A stretch of 64,000 nucleotides of DNA from Mycolicibacterium rhodesiae JS60 (GTDB lineage: Bacteria; Actinomycetota; Actinomycetes; Mycobacteriales; Mycobacteriaceae). The notes beneath the pieces were generated by a model, which had not been told where the DNA came from, ran no database searches, and saw only the letters and a list, made by a program, of their open reading frames with translations. Every line of letters starts with the position of its first letter. Position 1 is the stretch's first letter. The stretch spans positions 1,736,001-1,800,000 of the forward strand of contig AGIQ01000002.1 in the NCBI GenBank assembly GCA_000230935.2. Reading direction: 5' to 3'. The translations under genes were made by a program, and so were the position numbers. Positions 8,039 through 16,838 of this stretch are shown here, piece after piece.

Positions 8039-8719
8039 TCAACGCCACTGGTACCGCGTGCTCGGGCGTCCCGTCTTGCCGTATTCGGTCACCCGGGTGA
8101 CGGTTCCGTCGTCGGCCAGCCGTTCCAGATAGCGCCACGCGGTCACCCGGGACACCCCCACCATCTTGGCGGCCTCCTCGGCGGTCAGCCCGTCGGCTCG
8201 GTCGCGCACTGCGCGGGCGATCCCATCGGTGGTGGCCGGTGCCGCCCCCTTCGGGGCCACCGACCTGTCGGTGCTGATCCGCAATTCGCCCAGCGCACGG
8301 TCGACTTCGGCCTGGCTGGCGGCGTCCGTTCCGGCGGGCAGCGCCTCGCGGTAGCGGCGGTAACGCTCGAGGCGGTCACGAAACGCCGCGAACGTGAACG
8401 GCTTGAGCAGGTAGGCCAGCGCGCCGTGCGCGACGGCGGCGCGCACCATCTCCAGATCGCGTTCGGAGGTGATCGCGATGATGTCGGGCGCGGGCCGCAG
8501 CCCGGACAGCGCCGAGGCCAGGGCGATACCGCTGGCGTCGGGCAGGCCGAGGTCGAGCAGCACCAGGTCGACGGGGGCCTCAGCTTCCGAGGCGATGCGC
8601 ATCGCGTCGCGCGCGGTATTGGCCAGCCCGATGACGGTAAAACCTTGCAGCCGAGTCAGATACGTGCGGTGCGCCTCGGCGATGAGCGGCTCGTCCTCGA
8701 CGATCAGGACGTTGATCAT
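8039..8719 (-). CDS. CitB/DpiA-type response regulator
   Basis: A 226-residue two-component regulator. The receiver domain (about residues 1-120) shows the acidic pocket VEDE (Asp9), the phospho-acceptor Asp56 in VLLDLGLPD, the switch threonine/serine region ITSERD and the lysine in YLLKPF. The C-terminal part carries a winged-helix segment TAEEAAKMVGVSRVTAWRYLERL. This layout matches regulators of citrate and C4-dicarboxylate uptake (CitB, DcuR, DctR). Its ATG overlaps the stop of the kinase gene by four bases. The dicarboxylate symporter gene beyond the kinase is the likely target. Confidence 0.9.
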   Translation of the reverse strand: MINVLIVEDEPLIAEAHRTYLTRLQGFTVIGLANTARDAMRIASEAEAPVDLVLLDLGLPDASGIALASALSGLRPAPDIIAITSERDLEMVRAAVAHGALAYLLKPFTFAAFRDRLERYRRYREALPAGTDAASQAEVDRALGELRISTDRSVAPKGAAPATTDGIARAVRDRADGLTAEEAAKMVGVSRVTAWRYLERLADDGTVTRVTEYGKTGRPSTRYQWR

Positions 8720-10248
8720 GGGATGGTCACCGTCACCACCGAGCCGTAGGTGAGGTCGGCGCTCAGGGTGCCGCCGTGACGGTTGACGATCTGGGCGACC
8801 AGCGCCAGCCCCAACCCCTGATGGGCGGCGTCGCTGCCGGATTTCGTCGAGTAGCCGCGCTGCATGGCGCGTCGGAAGGTGTCGGGGTCCATGCCCGGGC
8901 CGCTGTCGGCGACCTGGATCTGCAGCCGATCGTCGCTCTGGTTGATGGTGACCTCGACCCACGGGTCGTCGCGGTCGCAGGCGTCCATGGCGTTGTCGAT
9001 CAGATTGCCCAGCACGGTGACCATCTCCTGCGAGCTCAGCAGCGACGCGGCGGGCAGGTGGGTCTCCTCGGTGATGGTCAGCTCGATGCCGCGTTCGTCG
9101 GCCTCGGCGGTCTTGCCCAGCAGCAGGGCAACCAGAGCGGGTTCTGCGACGGCGTCGGAGACCCGGTCGACGAGCTGCTGGGACAGCGCCAGCTCCTGGG
9201 TGGCGAACTTGACGGCCTCCTCGGGCCGGCCCATCTCGACCAGGGTGATGACGGTGTGCAGTTTGTTCGCCGACTCGTGAGCCTGCGCGCGTAGTGAATC
9301 GGTGAACCCCTGCAGCGAGCTCAATTCGCCGAGGGCGCCTTGTAGTTCGGTGCGATCGCGGATCGTGACGACTTCGGAGTCCGAGGCGCTCACCTGAGAG
9401 CGGTTCACCACCAGCACCCGGTCGTCGGTGAGCCGGACCTCGTCACGCACGCCGGGATCGTTGCCGCGCAAGAACTCTGGCAGGTCAGCGCGGGTGATAG
9501 GACCGGACGGCAGGGCCAGCAGCCGGCGGGCCTCGTCGTTGGCCAGGGCCACGCCGTTGCGGTCGAGGACGATGAGTCCCTCGGAGACGGAGTGCAGGAT
9601 CGCGTCGTGATGGTCGTACATCACCCGAAGTTCGTCGGGCGCCAGGCCGTGCGTCTGGTTCAGGACGCGGCGGCGGATCGCCCAGATGCCGATGAAGGAC
9701 AGTGCCAGCGCACCCACACCGAAGCCGACGATGGCCGGCCATTGCGAGCGCCAGTGGGCGGCGAGGGTCTCGGTGGTGATGCCGGCGGCGACCAGACCGA
9801 TGATCTGGCCCTGGGCGTTGCGCACCGGCGCGATGGTGCGCACCGACGGGCCAAGCGTGCCGGTGTAGACCTCGGTGTAGGTTTCGCCGCGCAGCGCCGG
9901 TTCGATGGTGCCGATGTACTTCTGGCCGATCTGGTCGGGGTTGGTGTGGGTGAATCGGGTGCGGTCGGGCGCCATGATCGTGATGAAGGCGATACCGGTG
10001 CTCTTGCGGACAGCCTCGGTGACCGGTTGCAGAACCGTTGCGGCGTTGCCGCTTTCGATGGCCGTCGCGGTCGAGGGTGAGTCGGCCAGCGCGACGGCGA
10101 TGGCGGTGACCTGCTGGCGGGCGGCGGCGTCGGCGTCGCTCTTGGCGTCGAGCAGGGCCAGGGTGCTGCCGGCCAGGATCACGAGGACGATGATCGCGGC
10201 CTGCAGGGCGAAGGCCTGCCCGGCCAGCGAGCGGGGGAGTACGGCCAC
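8716..10248 (-). CDS. CitA/DcuS-type sensor histidine kinase
   Basis: A 510-residue membrane kinase. TM1 is at about residues 12-32 and TM2 at about 172-192. Between them lies an extracytoplasmic PDC/Cache sensor with the family signature FTHTNPDQIGQ. A cytosolic PAS-like domain (about 205-300) follows. The H-box SLRAQAHESANKLHTV and the ATP-binding boxes VLGNLIDNAMDACD and VADSGPGMDPDTF complete the CitA/DcuS family plan. Such kinases sense citrate or C4-dicarboxylates outside the cell. It is co-transcribed with the response regulator and divergent from dctA. Confidence 0.92.
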   Translation of the reverse strand: MAVLPRSLAGQAFALQAAIIVLVILAGSTLALLDAKSDADAAARQQVTAIAVALADSPSTATAIESGNAATVLQPVTEAVRKSTGIAFITIMAPDRTRFTHTNPDQIGQKYIGTIEPALRGETYTEVYTGTLGPSVRTIAPVRNAQGQIIGLVAAGITTETLAAHWRSQWPAIVGFGVGALALSFIGIWAIRRRVLNQTHGLAPDELRVMYDHHDAILHSVSEGLIVLDRNGVALANDEARRLLALPSGPITRADLPEFLRGNDPGVRDEVRLTDDRVLVVNRSQVSASDSEVVTIRDRTELQGALGELSSLQGFTDSLRAQAHESANKLHTVITLVEMGRPEEAVKFATQELALSQQLVDRVSDAVAEPALVALLLGKTAEADERGIELTITEETHLPAASLLSSQEMVTVLGNLIDNAMDACDRDDPWVEVTINQSDDRLQIQVADSGPGMDPDTFRRAMQRGYSTKSGSDAAHQGLGLALVAQIVNRHGGTLSADLTYGSVVTVTIP

Positions 10249-10282
10249 TGCGCACCTCCGCGATGAACGTAATGAACTAAAG

Positions 10283-10298
10283 CGTGACCTGCGTCACG
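10283..10298. promoter_or_regulatory. Inverted repeat upstream of dctA
   Basis: CGTGAC-CTGC-GTCACG is a perfect 6-bp inverted repeat between the kinase gene and dctA, 56 bases before the dctA start. It is a candidate binding site for the adjacent response regulator, but the repeat is short and the link is inferred only from position. Confidence 0.45.
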
Positions 10299-10353
10299 TG
10301 AGGGTAAACCATCCTTTCAGACCAATTGCCGTCTCATCGGAAGGAAACCGCTC

Positions 10354-11730
10354 ATGACCACGGTTGTGGATCGTCCAGGCGGCGAGGACAAGCCCGCGCC
10401 GCCCAAGCGCCGGGATCGCACGCACTGGCTGTACATCGCTGTCATCGTCGCGGTGGTCGGTGGCATCGTCGTCGGGCTGGTGGCTCCTGGCGCGGGCAAG
10501 GAGGTCGGCGTTCTGGGGACGATGTTCGTCGCGCTGATCAAGATGATGATCGTCCCGGTCATCTTCTGCACGATCGTGCTGGGCATCGGATCGGTACGTA
10601 AGGCTGCCACCGTCGGCAAGGTCGGCGGGCTGGCGTTTGCCTATTTCCTGGTGATGTCGACGATCGCACTGGGCATCGGGCTGGTGGTCGGCAACCTGCT
10701 GCATCCCGGCAGCAGCCTCAAGCTGTCGGAGTCCACGGCGGCCAAGGGTGCGGAGCTGGCCGAGAAGGCGCATGAGTCAGGCGGTTTGGTGGATTTCATC
10801 CAGCACATCATTCCCACGTCGCTGTTCTCGTCGCTGACCGACGGAAATGTGCTGCAGGGGTTGTTCGTGGCGCTGCTGGTCGGGTTCGCCATCCAGGCCA
10901 TGGGCAGCAAGGGCGAGCCGATCCTGCGCGGGGTGGAGCATCTGCAGCGGCTGGTGTTCAAGATCCTGGCAATGGTGTTGTGGCTGGCCCCGATTGGCGC
11001 GTTCGGCGCGATAGCCAACGTGGTGGGTCAGACCGGGTGGAGCGCGGTGACCAACCTGCTGGTGCTGATGCTGGGCTTCTACCTGACGTGCGTGGTGTTC
11101 GTGTTCGGGGTGCTCGGTGCGCTGCTGCGGATGGTGGCAGGCGTGTCGATCTTCAAGCTGGTGCGGTACCTGGCGCGGGAGTACCTGCTGATCTTCGCGA
11201 CGTCGTCGTCGGAGTCCGCGCTGCCGCGGCTGATCGCCAAGATGGAGCATCTGGGTGTGCAACAGAGCACGGTGGGTGTTGTTGTGCCGACGGGATATTC
11301 GTTCAACTTGGATGGCACCGCGATCTATCTGACGATGGCGTCGCTGTTCATCGCCGACGCGCTGGGCGACCCGCTGTCGGTGGGTGAGCAGATCGGCCTG
11401 CTGGTGTTCATGATCGTGGCGTCCAAGGGTGCGGCCGGCGTGAGCGGGGCCGGGCTGGCGACGCTGGCCGGCGGCCTGCAAGCCCATCGGCCCGAGCTGC
11501 TCGACGGGGTGGGGTTGATCGTCGGGATCGACCGGTTCATGTCGGAGGCGCGGGCGGTGACCAACTTCTCCGGCAACGCGGTGGCCACGCTGCTGGTCGG
11601 GTCGTGGACCAAGACGGTGGACAACGAGAAGGTGTCCGCGGTACTGAGTGGCCGCGAGCCGTTCGACGAGCTGACGATGCTCGACGACGATCATTCGCCG
11701 TCGTCACAGAAGGAGGCGGTCGCCGCCTGA
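10354..11730 (+). CDS. dctA: Dicarboxylate/amino-acid:cation symporter (DctA/GltP family)
   Basis: A 458-residue membrane transporter for C4-dicarboxylates or glutamate. A short charged N-terminus is followed by eight or more hydrophobic segments. The hairpin segment YLLIFATSSSESALPRL matches the serine-rich reentrant loop of the family, and PTGYSFNLDGTAIYLTMASLFIADA matches the cation/substrate-binding NxDGT region. The second hairpin is SKGAAGVSGAGLATLAG. A GGAAGG ribosome site precedes the ATG. The divergent CitA/CitB-type sensor system argues for dicarboxylates such as succinate, fumarate or malate as substrate. Confidence 0.92.
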   Translation: MTTVVDRPGGEDKPAPPKRRDRTHWLYIAVIVAVVGGIVVGLVAPGAGKEVGVLGTMFVALIKMMIVPVIFCTIVLGIGSVRKAATVGKVGGLAFAYFLVMSTIALGIGLVVGNLLHPGSSLKLSESTAAKGAELAEKAHESGGLVDFIQHIIPTSLFSSLTDGNVLQGLFVALLVGFAIQAMGSKGEPILRGVEHLQRLVFKILAMVLWLAPIGAFGAIANVVGQTGWSAVTNLLVLMLGFYLTCVVFVFGVLGALLRMVAGVSIFKLVRYLAREYLLIFATSSSESALPRLIAKMEHLGVQQSTVGVVVPTGYSFNLDGTAIYLTMASLFIADALGDPLSVGEQIGLLVFMIVASKGAAGVSGAGLATLAGGLQAHRPELLDGVGLIVGIDRFMSEARAVTNFSGNAVATLLVGSWTKTVDNEKVSAVLSGREPFDELTMLDDDHSPSSQKEAVAA

Positions 11731-11742
11731 TTGCCCAGCTCG

Positions 11743-11777
11743 CGACACCCCGGGTGGCCCCTTCCCCCGGGGTGTCG
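11743..11777 (+). terminator. Terminator hairpin after dctA
   Basis: A 12-bp perfect stem (11743-11754 with 11766-11777) and an 11-base loop begin 12 bases after the dctA stop. There is no T-run. Confidence 0.8.
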
Positions 11778-11819
11778 TGCTGTGGGTACGGTGCTTGGAC
11801 CGGGTTTATGCGCGGTGCG

Positions 11820-11893
11820 GCCCCCATAGCCCAATCGGCAGAGGCAGCGGACTTAAAATCCGCACAGTGTGAGTTCAAATCTCACTGGGGGCA
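11820..11893 (+). tRNA. tRNA-Leu (UAA anticodon), short variable loop
   Basis: A 74-base cloverleaf can be folded by hand: acceptor stem GCCCCCA with TGGGGGC, D-arm GCC/GGC, anticodon stem GCGGA/TCCGC around the loop CTTAAAA (anticodon TAA), T-arm GTGAG-TTCAAAT-CTCAC and discriminator A. No CCA is encoded. The anticodon reads UUA leucine codons, rare in this high-GC genome. Leucine tRNAs are normally class II with a long variable arm. Here the variable region is only ACAGT, which is odd for the family. An integrase remnant lies downstream. Confidence 0.88.
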
Positions 11894-12034
11894 CTGGAGT
11901 TCTTGGAGGTAGAGGCGGTGTTCAGGCTGCTTGGCGGCGCTGCCGACCACCTTTGGGGCCTTCGCGTCCACGCCGTGTCCACAATCTAGACGTGCACGAA
12001 GATCGAGGTGAGAGCATTGACTTTGTGAGCTTTC

Positions 12035-12469
12035 CTAGCGCCCCCGGAGCAGGGGAGCGTGCGGGTACTTGCGGGCCCCGAACGGGTGAACCGTTGTGAG
12101 ATATTGCCGCAACTCGTCGGCCAACCACGGCGCCAGGGGCACAACTCGATCCGATGAGGCATCGCTCTTGGGCGTGCCGTAGGTCCACACTCGGTTCTTG
12201 CGTTTGGCGGTGCGCTCGATGCGGATGCTGCCTATGGTTCCCGGTATGTCCGACATCGTGACGTCTTGGACTTGCAGTCCCTGAAGTTCGCTGGCTCGAA
12301 CGCCGGTATGGGCCGTAGACAGCACGGCCAGTGCGTACACGTCGTTGCCCCGGCCCTGCGAGCCGTTGCGCTGGATCCAGTCGACTACCGACGCTACTTG
12401 ATTGGCCGACAACGGATGACGAAAGCCCGGGAGCCGAACGGGATTCAGCCGGCCACTGCCTCGCACCAT
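12035..12469 (-). pseudogene. Tyrosine recombinase (phage-type integrase) fragment
   Basis: A 144-residue open frame that is only part of a tyrosine recombinase catalytic domain. The segment AVLSTAHTGVRASELQGLQ carries the first catalytic arginine, followed by a strand region and SDRVVPLAPWLADELRQYL. The later His-x-x-Arg and Tyr boxes and the roughly 150-residue arm-binding N-terminal domain are absent. Intact enzymes have about 350-400 residues. It lies about 140 bases 3' of a tRNA gene, the usual integration site of such elements, so it is probably the scar of a lost integrative element. Confidence 0.75.
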
Positions 12470-12493
12470 GTGTGACGCTCCCAGGGAGCCGTC

Positions 12494-15400
12494 TCAGCTC
12501 AGCGGTTGGTCGGTCACCCGGAAGTCCGCCTGACCTGTCGGATCACCCCTGTCGAGGTTGACGCCGTTGATGAAGAACTTGGTTTGTCCCATTCGGACTT
12601 CGAAGTCGCCGTGCGACCGCAGCAGCGGCTCGGTGACGATGACCGACCGGGTCTGCCCGGCCGGCACGGTGATGGTGCCGGTCGAGTCGGTGAACTGCGT
12701 CGAGGTGGTGAAGTCCGTCTTGTAGCTCGCTGAGTAGGTGGTGTTGATGAACGTCAGGAACTTCTCCGACACCTTCGTACTGAACGACAAACTAGTCGTG
12801 GAGGTCACCGTCGTCGTGGTTGTGAGGGACGTCGTCACGGCGAAGTCGGTCAGGTTGACGACGGCGGACCCGTAGGGACGCGGGTTTCCGGTGACTTTCT
12901 CCGGTTCCAGCGGCGGGTACAAGGTGAGCTTGCAGCTGGCCTGACCGCTGTTGCAGACACGGTTGAGGAAGTCACCGCCCTCGGCTGCGGTGAGGTGCAC
13001 CTCGGTGCCTGCCGAGTCGAGGAACGTGACCGTGCTCGGGTCGGTGGTGGTGCAGTTGCCGCGACTCGTGGTCGAGCAATGGACCTCGCGCCCAAACGTA
13101 TCCGAGCCGATGATGCCGGAGTACAGATCCTGCGTGGCCGTTCCGTAGACCGGCTTCTCGAATCTGGAGGTGGTATCGAAGGTGAGCGTCTTCAGCTCGA
13201 TGTGGTGCACTTCACCGGGGAGGAGGGTCGAGTACCGCGCCGGGCCCGAATCAACGTTGCCGCCGCCGTACGCGTAGCCGCGGAATACCAGTGGGATCGA
13301 GGTGTTGTTGACGATGTCGAATCCCGCAGTGTTCGGCTGCAGGGTCGCCGCCGGTGCCGGCACGGTGATGGTGATAGCGACTGTGATGCTGCCGTCTGCG
13401 GCGTACGACGAGGGCCGGATGCCGGACCCGCTGGCGACCAGCAGGGCGCGGTGTCCGTCGGTGATGGCGACTTCGAAGACGTCGGTGCCGCCGGTCGCCG
13501 CGAGTTCGGCGCCTGGCTGGTAAGCGAAGCTGCCGTCGCCGCTGAGGACCACCTGCCCCTTGACCGGAGCGGTGGACACGGAGTAGGTCAGCCGATCGCC
13601 GTCGGCGTCGGCGCCACGGATGCTGCCGGTGACCACGGAGGTGGCGGTCGGATCATCGGGGTCCACACCTACGATGCCGGTGAGGTCGTCGTTGGCGCGC
13701 GTGGTGATCACCGGCGTAGCGGTGGGCGCGGTGTTGACGACACTCCGGCGCACCTGGTTGATCAGGGCCGACAACGTGCTCAGTATCGACGGCGGCGCGT
13801 CGGGGACGGTCATCGGTGTCGCCGCCGGTGTGGTGCGCGGCGCCAGCACCCGAACCGAGCTCACCGATGACGCGACGGCTTGCGCGGAATCTGTTTCTGT
13901 GGAGGCGGATTCGTCGGGGGTCGATGTGTGCGGGAGCGCCGTGCTGCGTACGACGTAGCGGCTCTGGCCGTCGGGATCGGGCGAGTCCAGATGGAAGTCG
14001 CGCGCGATGAACGTGGTGTTGCCCACGAGGATGGTGAGGTCACCGTAGTCACGCAGCACCGGCTGTTCGGAGGTGATCGACACCCGGGTGTACCCGGGGA
14101 GCGACGGGATGGCGACGGTCTGGCTGAACGTCTTCGACACGGTCAACGTGCGCCCATAGCTGGCACTGAGTTCGGTGCTGACTACCTTGGCGATGTTGAG
14201 GGTGGCTGCGGCGCTGGCGCTGAAGGTCGTGGCCTGCGTCGTCGTGCCGGTGACGGTGATCGACCTGTTGATGATCGGCTGGGGAACGTCATTGGTGACC
14301 GTTGCACCTGCAGGTATGTTCGTTGCGAACGCCTTCTCGGTGCGCTTGTAGGAGAACGAACACGACGCTCGGCTACCCGTCACGCACAGCCCGTCGAGCA
14401 TCGCGGCTAGGGCGGCGGTGTATTGGGTGGCGGGCAGATCGATGACGGTGCCAGGCTTTTCGAGCAGGTAGATCGTCGTGGGCTGTGTTATCGCACAGGT
14501 GTCCGAGCTGGCCGAACAGTTCGACTGCACCACGTTGGCGCCGCTGATCCACATGTACGGGCTGTAGGTGTGGTCGCCGACGCCGTACTCCGCCTGCATG
14601 TAGGACTCACTGAGGGCGTAGTACGTGCCCGTGAAGGTATGCGTCTCACCGGGATTCAGATACGTCCCGTCTTCCGGCTTCACGCAGTCGTTTTTACATT
14701 TGGACAGTCCGCGGAAGAGCAGTGGTCGCTGCGTCAGGTTGATGACGTGGAAGTCGTACGTGATCGCGTTGGTCGCCGGCTGCACGTCGATGGTGATCGT
14801 TTCGCTGTCGCGGCCGGTGGCGGTGAACAGGTTAGCCAGCAGTGCACGGTGATTGTCGTCGGCGATGACGGTGAACGTATCGGTGCCGGTGAACCCCGGG
14901 TTCGCCACGTAGACGTAAGTGCCGTCGGCGAAGAGTTCGACCGTGCCCTGCGCGGGTGCCTTGCTGACCGACAGTGTGACCGTGTCACCGTCGATGTCCT
15001 TCGTCTTGACCGCCCCGGTGAAGTTCCCGGTGGGCAACCGAGTCTGCTCACCGACGGCCACGGTCGGCGCGTTGTTGAACAGCAAGCCGGTGAATGGCCG
15101 GCGGGCCGCGAACACCAGTTCCAGAATCGTGCGCAGCGGCATCGATGGCGCACCGGGCGTCGGGATAGCGGATGCCTGGTCGATCCCAAAAAAGGTTGCG
15201 GCACTGGACATCATGGTGTGAGCAACATTGTCGATCGTCTTACGCGACAACGGTGTCGACATCACTGGGACGTCGTCATGCGCAGTGATTGCCGGCGGTT
15301 CCTGCTTCGCCCGCTTCGAGTCGCCGGTGTCGCCGCGGCGGTGGATCCGCGCTTCGGGACCTCCGGATTGTTTGTCTCGACCAGTGCTTGCCGTCGTCTC

Positions 15401-15604
15401 GGCGGGCGTGCGTGAGTTCTTCGTTCGGCGCGGACCGGTATCAGCCTTGCTTCCGTCGGCGCCTCGGTCGTGGACCGAATCGGGCTTCTCGTTGCCGGCA
15501 CCGGTGTCGGCGACCGCCACACCGTGGCCTGTGGCCACCGCGAGTCCCAAGGTGAGCGCTGCTGCGAGGCCGGCGGCGCGGCCCGATCGATTCGTCGCCT
15601 GCAT
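12494..15604 (-). CDS. Large exported protein with tandem cadherin-like and toxin-like beta modules
   Basis: A 1036-residue protein. A signal peptide occupies about residues 1-32, then a low-complexity charged linker runs to about 110. Two copies of one module follow. Copy A has a VCBS/cadherin-like domain at about 178-275 (DIDGDTVTLSV, GTDTFTV) and a beta-rich domain at about 282-552. Copy B has the same at about 623-750 and 758-1030. The beta-rich domains start with YDFHVINLTQRPLLFRG or GFDIVNNTSIPLVFRG, hold paired cysteines, then contain long Ser/Thr-alternating strands, and end EPLLRSHGDFEVRMGQTKF or similar. The Ser/Thr-rich strands look like those of ETX/MTX2 (aerolysin-like) pore-formers. 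That is a by-eye resemblance. It is exported and probably surface-located; function unknown. Confidence 0.8.
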   Translation of the reverse strand: MQATNRSGRAAGLAAALTLGLAVATGHGVAVADTGAGNEKPDSVHDRGADGSKADTGPRRTKNSRTPAETTASTGRDKQSGGPEARIHRRGDTGDSKRAKQEPPAITAHDDVPVMSTPLSRKTIDNVAHTMMSSAATFFGIDQASAIPTPGAPSMPLRTILELVFAARRPFTGLLFNNAPTVAVGEQTRLPTGNFTGAVKTKDIDGDTVTLSVSKAPAQGTVELFADGTYVYVANPGFTGTDTFTVIADDNHRALLANLFTATGRDSETITIDVQPATNAITYDFHVINLTQRPLLFRGLSKCKNDCVKPEDGTYLNPGETHTFTGTYYALSESYMQAEYGVGDHTYSPYMWISGANVVQSNCSASSDTCAITQPTTIYLLEKPGTVIDLPATQYTAALAAMLDGLCVTGSRASCSFSYKRTEKAFATNIPAGATVTNDVPQPIINRSITVTGTTTQATTFSASAAATLNIAKVVSTELSASYGRTLTVSKTFSQTVAIPSLPGYTRVSITSEQPVLRDYGDLTILVGNTTFIARDFHLDSPDPDGQSRYVVRSTALPHTSTPDESASTETDSAQAVASSVSSVRVLAPRTTPAATPMTVPDAPPSILSTLSALINQVRRSVVNTAPTATPVITTRANDDLTGIVGVDPDDPTATSVVTGSIRGADADGDRLTYSVSTAPVKGQVVLSGDGSFAYQPGAELAATGGTDVFEVAITDGHRALLVASGSGIRPSSYAADGSITVAITITVPAPAATLQPNTAGFDIVNNTSIPLVFRGYAYGGGNVDSGPARYSTLLPGEVHHIELKTLTFDTTSRFEKPVYGTATQDLYSGIIGSDTFGREVHCSTTSRGNCTTTDPSTVTFLDSAGTEVHLTAAEGGDFLNRVCNSGQASCKLTLYPPLEPEKVTGNPRPYGSAVVNLTDFAVTTSLTTTTTVTSTTSLSFSTKVSEKFLTFINTTYSASYKTDFTTSTQFTDSTGTITVPAGQTRSVIVTEPLLRSHGDFEVRMGQTKFFINGVNLDRGDPTGQADFRVTDQPLS

Positions 15605-16057
15605 GTGAACTCCTGGCCTCTTAGCGCATCCGATTAGCTGGATCCGCCGCGGATGCGTCCGTCGTCTGCTGGTGATGCTGCTTCACGCCGCCGATCGGGT
15701 TGTTGGGACCTCTGTCCGGGCCCTTGACCGTTCAGCACGATTGCGCCAGACGCTAACACGTAGGTCAATTTTCTGGCAATAACTAAACGAAATGTTTCCA
15801 AAATATGTGTTCGGCCGTCTGTGGGCGCTTTACTAGCAGTTATCCGATGGCTCCAGCGCACCTGACGTGGTCGACAGTCAGTTGCAGCTATCGTGCGTAG
15901 GTTTGGTTGGGGATCCGATCGCCGGGTATGTGACACGTCGCTCGTCGCGCGTGCCGGGGGAGACCACCACTATTTGCCCTGGTTGTTGCAGACGTCGGTG
16001 ACGGACCTCACCAGAATTTGCTATGTGGTGCTCCGGGGCCATCACGGTTGAGCGCGA
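15605..16057. other. Intergenic region without recognisable genes
   Basis: About 450 bases upstream of the large exported protein (reverse strand) and downstream of a TetR gene. It is less GC-rich than its surroundings around 15755-15815. It probably holds the promoter of the exported protein. I could identify no conserved ORF, RNA or clear palindrome. Confidence 0.6.
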
Positions 16058-16672
16058 CTAGGGCTTCGCGGGGTCGGCGATGGCGGCGATTCCCTGCCAA
16101 GCCATATTGATGATCAACTCCACCGTGTCCTCGTCGATGATGTTGTCCTCGAGGTAGAGCGCATACGCGTGGAGCGGCGCGAGCATGAGTTGCATCGCGA
16201 TGTGGCCGTTGACGTCTGGGCGGATTTCACCACGTTGCTCGGCGCGGTCGAACATCACCTGCACCCGCTCAAACCGAACCTGCCAGAACTCGTTCCGGGT
16301 TTCGCCTGCGCCCCAATCTCGGTCATCGACTACCAGCAGCCGCATCAGCAGCCGGCCGTTGCTGGTGCTGAGGAACCGCGCAACCGACTGGGCAAGGGCT
16401 GCCATGTCATCTCGGAGGTTGCCGGTGTCGGGCAGCGGAATGGATTCCTCATAGTGCGCCGTGAGCGAGCGGACGGCCAATTCCTGCTTGCCGTTACACA
16501 ATTCGCTAAGGCTAAGTATGTCGCGTCCGATGAGTCCGGCTACGTCGTCGAGTTCGAATGCGTCGATGCCCCGACGGCGGATTGCTTCCAGTGTGGCCGC
16601 CGCAACGTCGGCGGGCAGTTCCTCAGGGCGATCCGATGTCTGACCAGATTTCTCCATGCGCCAACCAGGCAT
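16058..16672 (-). CDS. TetR-like regulator with divergent DNA-binding domain
   Basis: A 204-residue, mostly helical protein. The region at about 25-65 (ATLEAIRRRGIDAFELDDVAGLIG, then DILSLSELCNGKQELAVRSL) follows the TetR layout, but the recognition helix departs from the usual VSxxxLYxHFxxKxxL pattern. The C-terminal part, ending ELIINMAWQGIAAIA, suits a TetR ligand/dimer domain. ATG 16672 follows a GAGGAG site; ATG 16657 is possible. It is divergent from a second, ordinary TetR gene 166 bases away. The ligand is unknown. Confidence 0.7.
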   Translation of the reverse strand: MPGWRMEKSGQTSDRPEELPADVAAATLEAIRRRGIDAFELDDVAGLIGRDILSLSELCNGKQELAVRSLTAHYEESIPLPDTGNLRDDMAALAQSVARFLSTSNGRLLMRLLVVDDRDWGAGETRNEFWQVRFERVQVMFDRAEQRGEIRPDVNGHIAMQLMLAPLHAYALYLEDNIIDEDTVELIINMAWQGIAAIADPAKP

Positions 16673-16838
16673 GCGTGCAGGCTCCTCACGATGCGCGTCT
16701 TTGCTCCAGCAGGACGTCATGATGGTATCTGGGAGAAATCTGTGAAGCTGCGCAATCGGCGGCACGAGCGCAGCCGATTAGACTGCCCCACAGCGACAGA
16801 GACAGCGATGGCCGAGGGGTCCGCTGGACGGGAGCGGC

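Noticed and set aside
11604..11912. Forward frame running through the tRNA gene
   Set aside because: It reads across a hairpin terminator and a well-folded tRNA, so it is not a protein gene.
14423..15415. Forward frame within the large exported protein
   Set aside because: Antisense shadow of the gene at 12494-15604, with no recognisable domain.
15634..15936. 100-codon reverse-strand frame upstream of the exported protein gene
   Set aside because: Low-complexity basic sequence, no ribosome site or family features, and it lies in the probable promoter region.
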